Positions 50,207 through 58,547 of a DNA stretch of 64,000 nt are shown here, one piece after another. The translations under genes and the position numbers were made by a program. Source of the stretch: Xiheicaenibacterium sp046351325 (GTDB lineage: Bacteria; Myxococcota_A; Polyangia; Polyangiales; Polyangiaceae). The notes beneath the pieces are model-generated. The model had not been told where the DNA came from. It did no database searches and was given only the letters and a program-made list of their open reading frames with translations. Each line of letters opens with the position of its first letter. Within the stretch, counting starts at the first letter, position 1. The stretch lies in the NCBI GenBank assembly GCA_046351325.1, contig JAXLYR010000018.1, forward strand, positions 62,001-126,000, in the 5' to 3' direction.

Positions 50207-51664
50207 ATGGCAACTCCGTATGGCGACTGGGAGCCGGTGATCGGCTTGGAGGTCCACGCGCAGCTGCTCACGCGGACCAAGCTCTTCTGCGGATGTGAGA
50301 CCAGCTTCGGGGATCCGCCGAATACCCACGTATGCCCGGTGTGCCTCGGGCTGCCCGGCGCGCTCCCGGTGCCGAGCTCCGGCGCAGTGGAGCAAGCGGT
50401 CGCGGCCGCGCTCGCACTCGGCTGCACCATCGAGTCGCGCAGCACCTTCGCGCGGAAGAACTATTTCTATCCCGACCTCCCGAAGGGATATCAGATTAGC
50501 CAATACGAGCGGCCCTTCTCTCGCGACGGCGTGCTCGCGATCGAGGTCCAAGGCGAGCGCGTCGCCGTGCGCATCCGGCGCATTCATATGGAAGAGGACG
50601 CCGGGAAAAACCTGCACGGCGTCGGGGCCAGCTCGCTCGTCGACCTCAACCGTGCGGGCACACCCCTCATCGAGATCGTCAGCGAGCCCGATATTCGAAC
50701 TCCCGCTCAAGCCGCGGAGTACATGCGCCGTTTGAGGGAGGTCCTCATGGCGGTCGGGGTCAACGACGGCAACCTCGAGCAGGGCTCGTTCCGATGCGAC
50801 GCGAACGTCTCGATCCGCCCGGTCGGTGACACCGGCCTGGGGGTCCGCGTCGAGATCAAGAACGTCAACTCCTTCCGCTTCGTCGAGGACGCGATCGACG
50901 TGGAAATTCGCAGGCAGATCGCGATGCGTGAGAGCGGGCAGCGCCTGCGCCAAGCGACCCGCGGATACAACGCCGAGAAGCGGGAGACCTATGTCCTGCG
51001 CGACAAAGAGGACGACGCCGGTTATCGGTATTTCCCTGATCCCGATTTGCCCGAGCTCGCGATCGACGAGTCGCTCCTCTCGCGCGCGCGGCTGCGCCTC
51101 CCCGAGCTCCCCGAGGCTCGGCGCGCGCGCTACCGCACCGAATTGGAGATACCGGCCGCCGCGGCATTGGTCCTCACCAGTCACCCGCGTATCACGGGCT
51201 TCTTCGAGGAGACCCTGCTGCTTTGTCCGCGCGGGCTCGAGCCCGTCCGAATTGCCAATTACCTCATCAGCGAGGTCTTGCGCGACACCAAGACTTCGGG
51301 TCTCGACGCGGTGTTCCCGCTGTCGCCGCGCCAGGTGGTCGACCTCCTCGAGCTCGTGCAAAAGGGAGCGATAAGCGGCAAACAAGCCAAAGAGGTCCAC
51401 GCGAAGCTCGTCGGCACGAGCCGAGCGCCGGCGGACGTCGTCGCCGAGCTCGGGCTCGTGGTGCTGAGCGACCCCGCGGAGCTCGAGCGCTTGGCGCGCG
51501 AACTCATCACGGCGAATCCCAAGCCGGCTGCCCAATACCGAGCTGGCAAGACCGGAATGCTCGGCTTCTTCGTCGGACAAATCATGAAGGCGACGAAGGG
51601 CAGCGCCGACCCGGCGCTCGCGAACGACATCCTGAAGCGGCTCCTCTCGGAGGGCTCTTCGTGA
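50207..51664 (+). CDS. gatB: Aspartyl/glutamyl-tRNA(Asn/Gln) amidotransferase subunit B
   Basis: 485 residues from ATG 50207. It opens with WEPVIGLEVHAQLLTRTKLFCGC; zinc ligands are Cys-x-Cys in FCGCE and CPVC. Further landmarks are HMEEDAGKNLH, NVSIRP, EIKNVNSFRFVE, YRYFPDPDLPEL, and the tRNA-binding YqeY/tail domain (SGKQAKEVHAKL, GMLGFFVGQIMKATKGSADP). GatB phosphorylates Glu/Asp on misacylated tRNA and, with GatA/GatC, amidates it. gatA and gatC are not in the window. It is translationally coupled (GTGA) to the acyltransferase gene. Confidence 0.97.
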   Translation: MATPYGDWEPVIGLEVHAQLLTRTKLFCGCETSFGDPPNTHVCPVCLGLPGALPVPSSGAVEQAVAAALALGCTIESRSTFARKNYFYPDLPKGYQISQYERPFSRDGVLAIEVQGERVAVRIRRIHMEEDAGKNLHGVGASSLVDLNRAGTPLIEIVSEPDIRTPAQAAEYMRRLREVLMAVGVNDGNLEQGSFRCDANVSIRPVGDTGLGVRVEIKNVNSFRFVEDAIDVEIRRQIAMRESGQRLRQATRGYNAEKRETYVLRDKEDDAGYRYFPDPDLPELAIDESLLSRARLRLPELPEARRARYRTELEIPAAAALVLTSHPRITGFFEETLLLCPRGLEPVRIANYLISEVLRDTKTSGLDAVFPLSPRQVVDLLELVQKGAISGKQAKEVHAKLVGTSRAPADVVAELGLVVLSDPAELERLARELITANPKPAAQYRAGKTGMLGFFVGQIMKATKGSADPALANDILKRLLSEGSS

Positions 51665-52458
51665 GACCCGAGCACCTCGTCGGCGACCTGCGCTTCGCCG
51701 GCCGAGCGGCGGGGTCGGCGGGGTTTACGCTCCTTACCCTCGCTCGCTTCGAGGTCGAATCACGCCTTCATCACGGCGCCGACGACGAGCGGCTCATCGC
51801 CGAGGCGATGCGTCGATATGGGCGCTTCATGTGTGGCCTTTATGGGGTTCACGTCGAGACGGGCTCGGTCCCCATTAGCGGCTTCGTCTCGGGTCGCGAC
51901 GACCGTGGGCGCGGTCGCGTCTTCGTCGTCAATCACAGGTCGGGGCTCGACATCATCGTCACGCTGGCCTTCCTCGAGGGCAAACACGTGAGTCGCGCCG
52001 ATCTCGCCGGTTGGCCCATCGTCGGGCCGGCAGCCCGTCGCGCGGGCATCCTGTTCGTGGATCGCGAGAGCCGACGGTCGGGCGCGGCTGTCGTCCAACA
52101 CATGATCGAGAACATCGAGCGCGGCTTGGGGGTCATTATCTTCCCCGAGGGAACGACCTTCGCCGGAGACGAGGTTCGCCCCTTCAAGCCAGGTGCGTTC
52201 GCCGTAGCTCGCAGGACTGAATGCGAGATCGTCCCAGTTGGTATCGCCTACGGCGGTCGCGCCAGCTCCTTCGACGACGAGCCCTTCATGGCTCATATGC
52301 GGCGGGTCGCGAGCGTTTCCGACACCCGTGTGGGCCTCGTGGTCGGCGACCCTTTGCGGGCCAAAGGACGTGACAGTCAATCCTTGGCCGAGGCTGCGCG
52401 TCAGGCCGTCGCCGAACAGGTTGCGCGGGCCCGCGCCCTCGCCGGCCCGGCCTTGTGA
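51661..52458 (+). CDS. 1-acyl-sn-glycerol-3-phosphate acyltransferase (PlsC family)
   Basis: 265 residues from GTG 51661. The catalytic HX4D motif is NHRSGLD (His92, Asp97). FVDRESRRSG and FPEGTTFAG (substrate phosphate-binding EGT) and the VPVGIAYGGRA strand follow. The reaction is acylation of lysophosphatidate in phospholipid synthesis at the inner membrane face. An N-terminal amphipathic segment (RFAGRAAGSAGFTLLTLARFEVESR) could attach it to the membrane. The specific acyl acceptor is not decided by sequence. Confidence 0.9.
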   Translation: MRPEHLVGDLRFAGRAAGSAGFTLLTLARFEVESRLHHGADDERLIAEAMRRYGRFMCGLYGVHVETGSVPISGFVSGRDDRGRGRVFVVNHRSGLDIIVTLAFLEGKHVSRADLAGWPIVGPAARRAGILFVDRESRRSGAAVVQHMIENIERGLGVIIFPEGTTFAGDEVRPFKPGAFAVARRTECEIVPVGIAYGGRASSFDDEPFMAHMRRVASVSDTRVGLVVGDPLRAKGRDSQSLAEAARQAVAEQVARARALAGPAL

Positions 52459-52502
52459 AGAGCTGAGCCAGGGTGTACGTCTAAACCGTCTTGGAGAGTA
52501 CG

Positions 52503-52910
52503 ATGCGAGCCACAACCTTCAAGCTAGGGCGTCTCGTCGGCAAACTCGCGGCGGGAGCCCTGTTCGCCGGCGCTGCTTATATCTCGCTCGGCGGTTCCGC
52601 AGAGGCCAAGGCCGACAAGTTCGGGGCCCTGGCCTTCTCTGATTCCACGGGAAAATACGGCTGGGCCGCGGATCGGGCCTCCCGCGAAGAGGCTGAAGAC
52701 GCAGCCATCGGGTTCTGCGAGGTCAAAGACTGCCGCCCCATCGTCTGGTTCAAGAACTCGTGTGGCGCCATTGCCCGCGGCGACGATCGGGTCGTCTACT
52801 ATGCATATGGTCAGACCTCGCGTGAGGAGTCCGAGCGCGTGGCGATTGACCGCTGCCAGGAACACACCACCAAGTGTGTGGGGATCGCCTGGGGTTGCAC
52901 ATCGCGTTAA
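52503..52910 (+). CDS. Secreted DUF4189-type protein
   Basis: 135 residues from ATG 52503 with GGAG about seven bases upstream. The signal peptide has a cleavage-like site GGSAEA-KAD near residue 33. The mature domain reads FSDSTGKYGWAADRASREEAEDAAIGFCEVKDCRPIVWF, then NSCGAIARG; this is the DUF4189 fold with two Cys pairs. A second half begins YGQTSREESERVA and ends CVGIAWGC. It is probably a small periplasmic or secreted protein; function unknown. Confidence 0.85.
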   Translation: MRATTFKLGRLVGKLAAGALFAGAAYISLGGSAEAKADKFGALAFSDSTGKYGWAADRASREEAEDAAIGFCEVKDCRPIVWFKNSCGAIARGDDRVVYYAYGQTSREESERVAIDRCQEHTTKCVGIAWGCTSR

Positions 52911-52979
52911 TCGAGCCCCCCAATGAATTGAGCCATCCCGAGAGCCCGGCCCGACTGCTTTTCGACTAGTCTCCCATGA

Positions 52980-55900
52980 ATGCGCAGTCGATGGGCAGCT
53001 TGGGTGTTCTTGTGCAGTTTAGCCAGTTGGGCAGTCGCTTGTAGCTGTGGTGACGACACTCCCGGTGGTGGCGGCGCTGGGGGTGGTGGGTCGGATACCG
53101 GTGGAGCGCCAGCCGGCGGCTCAGGGGGTAATCCCTCCACGGGCGGGACTGCCGGTGCCGGCGGCACTGACCTTTGCGGCAACGGGGCTCTCGACCCCAA
53201 TGAGACGTGTGACGGCGCGAGCCTGAACGGCGAGACGTGCGCCACACAAGGCCACGTCGGCGGGACTCTCGGCTGCAGCGCGGATTGCCAGTCTTTCGAC
53301 ACGTCGGCTTGCACGGACGACCCCTGCGGCAATGGCCAGCTCGACGCGGGTGAGACCTGCGACGGGGCGGACCTCAACGGCGAGACCTGCATTACTCAGG
53401 GGTTCTCGTCTGGAATGCTCGGCTGCCAGGCCGACTGCATGGACTTCGATGTATCGGGTTGCAACGGCAGCACGCCCCTTATTACCCAGTGCGCGACGCT
53501 CACGCCTCTGCCCAACGGGCAAGTCTGCCAGGTGACTCCGGGTAACGGCGCTCGCCTGATCCGCGGGACGATCCTGACCCCCGGCGAGATCCTCGAGGGG
53601 GGTGAGGTCCTCGTCGACGCGAGCGGCAATATCAGCTGCGTAGCCTGTGATTGCAGCGCTCAGGCCAATGGGGCCTCGGAGATCGAATGCCCGCAAGGCG
53701 TCGTGTCGCCGGGTCTCATCAACACGCACGATCACATCACCTTCACGCAGAACGACCCCTATACCAACACCGGAGAGCGCTACGAGCATCGCCACGATTG
53801 GCGGCGCGGGCTGCACAACCACACGCAGATCAACGCGAGCGGCGGCGCGACTGCCGATCAGGTGCGTTGGGGCGAGCTTCGCTTCGTGATGGGCGGCGCG
53901 ACCTCGACGGTCGGCTCCGGCGGTCAGGTCGGCTTCCTCCGTAACCTGGATTCGGCGAACCAAGAGGGGCTGAATCAGGGCGTCGTCAATTTCGAGACCT
54001 TCCCGCTCGACGACTCGGCCGGAACTCAGCGCGACGGCGACTGCAACTACGGCGCAGCCCCGGATACGAGCGCCACCATCGCGAACGACCCGGCATATCT
54101 GCCTCACATCTCGGAGGGCATCGACGCGTTCGCGCGCAACGAGTTCCTCTGCACCTCGAACACGACCTTCGACACGACCGCGCCGGGCCTCGCCACCATC
54201 CTCGCAGCCCCTCAAAGCGCGTTCATCCACTCTGTCGGATTGCGCGCCCCCGACTACGCGCTGCTGGCCAGCACCTCGACCTCGGTGATCTGGTCGCCTC
54301 GGTCCAACGTCACCCTCTACGGGGATACCGCCGTCGTCACGGAGGCCGCCAACCTGGGTGTGCTCATCGCGCTCGGGACTGACTGGGTTGTAAGCGGCTC
54401 GATGAACATGCTGCGCGAGCTGCAGTGCGCCTCCGACCTGAATCGCGATCGGTTCGGCTCCTTCTTCAGCGACGAAGATCTCTGGTTGATGGCCACCTAC
54501 AACGCGGCGGTCGCGACCTCGACCGACGACGCGATTGGGGTGCTCGCGCCGGGTCGCGTGGGCGACATCTCGATCTTCGACGGCGCCGTACACCCCTATC
54601 ACCGCGCCGTCATCGACGCCGAAGCTCAGGACGTCACGCTCGTCATGCGCGGCGGCAAAGTGCTGTACGGCGACGCTGCGCTCATCAGCGCGCTCTCCAG
54701 CACGAGCTGTGACAGCGTCGATGTCTGCGGCACGTCGAAGAGCCTCTGCACGCAGTCCGAAATCGGCAAAACGCTGGCGCAACTCCAGGGTACGGTCGGG
54801 ACGATCTACCCCGCGTTCTTCTGCGGTACGCCGACCAACGAGCCCTCGTGTGTGCCCTCGCGTCCTGCGTCGGTCAACGGATCGACCACCTACGATGGTC
54901 AGCTGACAGCGACCGACTCGGACGGCGACGGTATCGCGAACGCGGCCGACAATTGCCCGACGGTCTTCAACCCGATTCGTCCGGTCGACAACGGCGCTCA
55001 AGCGGACTTCGATCAGGACGGTGTCGGCGACGCCTGCGACGTCTGCCCGCTCGACGCGAACTCGACGACATGCACGCCGTTCGACCCGAACGACCAAGAC
55101 AGCGACGGGGTCGCGAACCTCGACGACAACTGCCCCGCCAATCCGAACACCAATCAGCTCGACTCGGACAACGACGACAAGGGGGATGTCTGCGACGTCT
55201 GCCCGATGGACTACAACCCCGGCTCACAGGGTTGTCCGGCGACCATCTACGAGATCAAGAACGGCACTATCCCTCCCGGCGCGCCGGTCCATATCAGCGA
55301 TGCGCTGGTCACGGGCAAGGCGACGAATGGCTTCTTCGCCCAGGTGAAGGAGGGCGACGCGGGTTACCTCGGCGCCAACTACTCCGGTATCTTCGTCTTC
55401 ACCGGCACGGGCTCGCCGAACAACGCGGCCCTGATCGGCAATCGAGTCGCGATCGACGGCGCTGTTCAAGACTTCTTCGGAGAGCTCGAGATCTCGGGCG
55501 TGAGCGCGGTCACCATCACGTCCGCGACCGTGGAGCCACCGCCCGCGCCGATCTCCGTGCCCATCAGCGCAGTGACGACGGGCGGTCCGCAGGCCGCCCA
55601 GCTCGAGGGGGTGATCGTCACCGTCTCGGATCTGACGGTCACGCAGCCGATGAACGCGTTCAACGAATACACCGTTATCGACGGCACGGGCGCGCTCCTC
55701 GTCGATGACCTCATGTACCTGACTTCGCCCGCTCCGGCGGCGAACGACTTCTACACCTCGATCTCGGGCATCGTCGCCTTCCGCAACTCGGCCTCGAAGC
55801 TCCACCCGCGGGTCGCCTCCGATGTCGTGAAGGGGCTGGCGATCGCCACGTTCTCCCCGACGCTCTCGTATTTGGACCTCGGGGACTCCGGCGTTCCGAC

Positions 55901-57038
55901 CTATCCGACCGCGCTCACGGTGACCCTCAACGGCACCGCCGCGATGGACACGTTCGTCCCCATCGTCTCGAGCGATCCGACCACAGTCACGGTGCAGAAC
56001 GGCGGCGTGACCGTCCTCGCGGGTCAAACCAACGCGACCGTCTTCTTGAGCGGCCTCACGGTGGGCAGCTCCACGTTGACGGCGACGTTGGGCGCTTCCC
56101 TCAACGCAACTGTCCAGGTCGTCGACCCGGCGCAGCCGCCACAGTTCGTCTCGTTCACACCGGCGAGCTCGAGCGTGCCGGCCGGCAGCACCATCCAATA
56201 CACGGTTACGCTGGACGTCCCCGCCATCGTCGACGAGGACATCACCCTGACGCTCACCCCGGCCGGGGCCGGCACGATACCCCCGTTCGTGACCGTGCTC
56301 GCCGGTCAGACATCGGCACAGTTCAACTATGTCGACAACGGCTCGGTCGTCGGGGCGCTCATCCAGATCGACGCCCTGCAGGTGTCCACCGGGATCGAGC
56401 TGAGCGCGACCGTCACGACCGTCAACGCGAGCGCGACGCACCTCGTGTTGAACGAGGTCGACTATGACCAAATCGGGCCCGACAATACCGAGTTCATCGA
56501 GATCTACAACGGGACAGGCTTCCCCGTGAGCCTCTCGAACTTGTCGCTCGTCTTCATGAACGGCTCGACGAGCACCGAATACAACGCGTTCGGACACGCC
56601 GCGCGCATCCAGCTGAATGAGGCCGTAGACGGGAACGGCACGCCCGCTACCACGCTGGCCGCGGGCCAATATCTGGTGATCGCGTCGACCGGCGTGACCA
56701 CCATCCCGGCAGGCGCGCTCCGCATCGTCGGCGGCACCTCCAACAACATCCAGAACGGTGCGCCGGACGCGCTCGCGATCCTCGACAACAGCACGAACAC
56801 CTTCGTGGACGCGCTCTCTTACGAGGGCAGCATCACCGCTGGCAACGTGACTGGGGTGGGGACGCTGGACTTCACCGAAGGTGGGGCCGGCTTGACCGTC
56901 GCGCAGTGTGGTGGTGAGGCCAGCGACGCGACGTCGACTGGGTCGCTCGTCCGAAGCCCCAATGGTCACGACACCAATGTGTCGTCGGCCGATTGGGTCT
57001 TTACCGCGACTCCCTCGCCCGGCGCGGCGAACCCCTAA
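52980..57038 (+). CDS. Mosaic secreted amidohydrolase lipoprotein (Cys repeats, TSP3, OB-like and lamin-tail domains)
   Basis: 1352 residues. The signal ends VAC (Cys21), then a Gly-rich linker. Two Cys-rich modules (CGNGALDPNETCDGASLNGE type) occupy about 65-162. The amidohydrolase domain (about 185-570) has the metal-binding THDH (around residue 248), FIHSVG with a third His, a GTDW Asp, and APGRVGDISIFDG. Two thrombospondin type 3-like calcium repeats (DSDGDGIANAADNCP and DQDSDGVANLDDNCP) follow at about 645-745. An OB-like/DUF5689-type domain, Ig-like strands and a lamin-tail domain (LVLNEVDYDQIGPDNTEFIEI, about 1152-1300) complete it. It ends without a MYXO-CTERM anchor. A metal-dependent hydrolase presented at the surface is likely; substrate unknown. 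Confidence 0.88.
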   Translation: MRSRWAAWVFLCSLASWAVACSCGDDTPGGGGAGGGGSDTGGAPAGGSGGNPSTGGTAGAGGTDLCGNGALDPNETCDGASLNGETCATQGHVGGTLGCSADCQSFDTSACTDDPCGNGQLDAGETCDGADLNGETCITQGFSSGMLGCQADCMDFDVSGCNGSTPLITQCATLTPLPNGQVCQVTPGNGARLIRGTILTPGEILEGGEVLVDASGNISCVACDCSAQANGASEIECPQGVVSPGLINTHDHITFTQNDPYTNTGERYEHRHDWRRGLHNHTQINASGGATADQVRWGELRFVMGGATSTVGSGGQVGFLRNLDSANQEGLNQGVVNFETFPLDDSAGTQRDGDCNYGAAPDTSATIANDPAYLPHISEGIDAFARNEFLCTSNTTFDTTAPGLATILAAPQSAFIHSVGLRAPDYALLASTSTSVIWSPRSNVTLYGDTAVVTEAANLGVLIALGTDWVVSGSMNMLRELQCASDLNRDRFGSFFSDEDLWLMATYNAAVATSTDDAIGVLAPGRVGDISIFDGAVHPYHRAVIDAEAQDVTLVMRGGKVLYGDAALISALSSTSCDSVDVCGTSKSLCTQSEIGKTLAQLQGTVGTIYPAFFCGTPTNEPSCVPSRPASVNGSTTYDGQLTATDSDGDGIANAADNCPTVFNPIRPVDNGAQADFDQDGVGDACDVCPLDANSTTCTPFDPNDQDSDGVANLDDNCPANPNTNQLDSDNDDKGDVCDVCPMDYNPGSQGCPATIYEIKNGTIPPGAPVHISDALVTGKATNGFFAQVKEGDAGYLGANYSGIFVFTGTGSPNNAALIGNRVAIDGAVQDFFGELEISGVSAVTITSATVEPPPAPISVPISAVTTGGPQAAQLEGVIVTVSDLTVTQPMNAFNEYTVIDGTGALLVDDLMYLTSPAPAANDFYTSISGIVAFRNSASKLHPRVASDVVKGLAIATFSPTLSYLDLGDSGVPTYPTALTVTLNGTAAMDTFVPIVSSDPTTVTVQNGGVTVLAGQTNATVFLSGLTVGSSTLTATLGASLNATVQVVDPAQPPQFVSFTPASSSVPAGSTIQYTVTLDVPAIVDEDITLTLTPAGAGTIPPFVTVLAGQTSAQFNYVDNGSVVGALIQIDALQVSTGIELSATVTTVNASATHLVLNEVDYDQIGPDNTEFIEIYNGTGFPVSLSNLSLVFMNGSTSTEYNAFGHAARIQLNEAVDGNGTPATTLAAGQYLVIASTGVTTIPAGALRIVGGTSNNIQNGAPDALAILDNSTNTFVDALSYEGSITAGNVTGVGTLDFTEGGAGLTVAQCGGEASDATSTGSLVRSPNGHDTNVSSADWVFTATPSPGAANP

Positions 57039-57047
57039 TCGCCTGCT

Positions 57048-57083
57048 CCCGAGTCGACTGGGCGAGAGTCCGGTCGGCTCGGG
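57048..57083 (+). terminator. Hairpin downstream of the mosaic amidohydrolase gene
   Basis: CCCGAGTCGAC (57048-57058) and GTCGGCTCGGG (57073-57083) pair over 11 bp with one G-T wobble and a 14-base loop. It starts nine bases after the TAA stop. No T-run, so intrinsic termination is tentative. Confidence 0.5.
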
Positions 57084-57129
57084 GTGTGCCGCAAACCGGG
57101 TTTACACGTTCGGAGCTCTACCCTAGAGA

Positions 57130-58359
57130 GTGAGGGTGGAGTCGAACGTCAAGGAGCTCTTGGATCTGGTGCTGCGGTGGATGCACCTCATCGCCGGCAT
57201 CATGTGGGTCGGCAACTCGATGCTGTTCAACTGGCTTGATCGCAACCTCCTCAAGCCAGGAGACGACGGCTACGTGGGTGGGACCAATACCAAGAAAGAG
57301 CTGCTCGACGGCGAGATCTGGATGGTCCACTCGGGCGGCTTCTACCAAATCGAGAAGAAGCGGCTCGAGCCCGGGGAGATGCCGCGGGTACTCCACTGGT
57401 TCAAGTGGCAGTCCTATACGACCTGGATGACGGGCATTAGCCTGCTCGTGCTCGTCTATTACGTGGGCGGCGGCTTCATGGTCGACCCGCAGGTGCGCGC
57501 GCTCTCCCACCCCACGGCCGTCGCGATTGGCGTGGGCACGCTGCTCGGCGGCTTCATCACCTACGATCTCATCTGGCGATCCCCACTCGCCAAGAGCGAG
57601 ACGGTCGCGACCGTCGTGTCCTTTGGGCTGCTCGCGGGCGTCGTGTTCTTCCTGCACCAGTTCCTGAGCGGCCGCGCCGCCTACATTCATGTAGGCGCGT
57701 TGATGGGCACGCTGATGGCAGGGAACGTGTTCTTCCACATCATCCCGTCGCAGCACTCGCTCGTCGACGCGACCAAACACGGAAAGCCCCAAGACAAGCT
57801 CATTGGCCTCCACGCCAAACAGCGGTCGATTCACAACAACTACCTGACGTTCCCGGTGCTCTTCATCATGTTGAGCAACCATTTCCCGAGCACGTATGGC
57901 AGCAAGCTGAACTACGTCATCCTCGGGGTCGTCATGGTGGGCGGCGCGAGCGTTCGCCATTTCTTGAACATTCGCTTCACCTTCAAGCCCTGGATTTGGG
58001 GCTTCGCAGGGGTGTTCGGCGGCACGGTCGTGCTCCTGTTCGTCTTGCTCTCTCAGCGCTCGGCGGCCGCCCCGGTCAAACAGGATCTCGGGGCGCCAGT
58101 CGACTTCAAGGTCGTTCAATCCGTGATCCGGCAGCGCTGCGCTGTCTGTCACTCCGAGACTCCGAGCGACCCCGTGTGGAAGGTCGCGCCGAACAACGTG
58201 AAGTTCGATACCCCCGCAGAGATCAAGGCTCACGCAGACCGCATTCACGCTCGCGCGTATGTCTCTCGCACGATGCCGCTCAACAACCAGACTGGGATCA
58301 CCGAAGAAGAGCGAGATCTCATTGGGCGTTGGGTCCTTCAAGGCGCTCACACCGAATAG
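57130..58359 (+). CDS. puuD: Membrane urate hydroxylase PuuD with C-terminal cytochrome c domain
   Basis: 409 residues from GTG 57130 (GTG 57136 possible). Eight or so transmembrane helices with the family features RWMHLIAGIMWVGNSMLFNW, the motif LHWFKWQSYTTWMTG, and conserved His residues that may bind haem b or substrate. A haem c-binding motif CAVCH follows near residue 338 in a cytochrome c domain, ending RWVLQGAH. PuuD oxidises urate to 5-hydroxyisourate using electrons delivered to the membrane rather than O2. No other purine-catabolism gene (xdh, uraH, uraD) is next to it. The gap to the right (188 bases) precedes the SNF2 gene. Confidence 0.9.
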   Translation: MRVESNVKELLDLVLRWMHLIAGIMWVGNSMLFNWLDRNLLKPGDDGYVGGTNTKKELLDGEIWMVHSGGFYQIEKKRLEPGEMPRVLHWFKWQSYTTWMTGISLLVLVYYVGGGFMVDPQVRALSHPTAVAIGVGTLLGGFITYDLIWRSPLAKSETVATVVSFGLLAGVVFFLHQFLSGRAAYIHVGALMGTLMAGNVFFHIIPSQHSLVDATKHGKPQDKLIGLHAKQRSIHNNYLTFPVLFIMLSNHFPSTYGSKLNYVILGVVMVGGASVRHFLNIRFTFKPWIWGFAGVFGGTVVLLFVLLSQRSAAAPVKQDLGAPVDFKVVQSVIRQRCAVCHSETPSDPVWKVAPNNVKFDTPAEIKAHADRIHARAYVSRTMPLNNQTGITEEERDLIGRWVLQGAHTE

Positions 58360-58547
58360 CCAGTTGCCGCAATTTCGGACATTCCGCAGTGTCGGATGAG
58401 TCAGTGAGCTATTGAGTCCACAGACCGTCCGCATTCAGGGCCTCGCCAGTCGGCGATTCGGCGACTTGGGTTCGCATTTCGGCGGAGTGAACCATCGGGG
58501 GAAAAGCTCGTTGCGCTCGAAGAAGCTCTTCCCCTCCTTTGCGGAAC
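58360..58547. other. Gap upstream of the SNF2 gene
   Basis: 188 bases of lower GC than average. No clear promoter motif, ribosome-binding site or hairpin with a strong stem seen. The SNF2 operon promoter should lie here. Confidence 0.35.

Noticed and set aside
45726..52910. Genomic island or prophage
   Set aside because: Some genes here use slightly more A/T-ending codons, but gatB, plsC and rlpA are ordinary core genes and no integrase, tRNA target, direct flanking repeats or phage genes are seen.
52980..57038. MYXO-CTERM sorting signal at the C-terminus of the mosaic lipoprotein
   Set aside because: The protein ends ATPSPGAANP; there is no Cys-containing motif, hydrophobic helix or basic tail.
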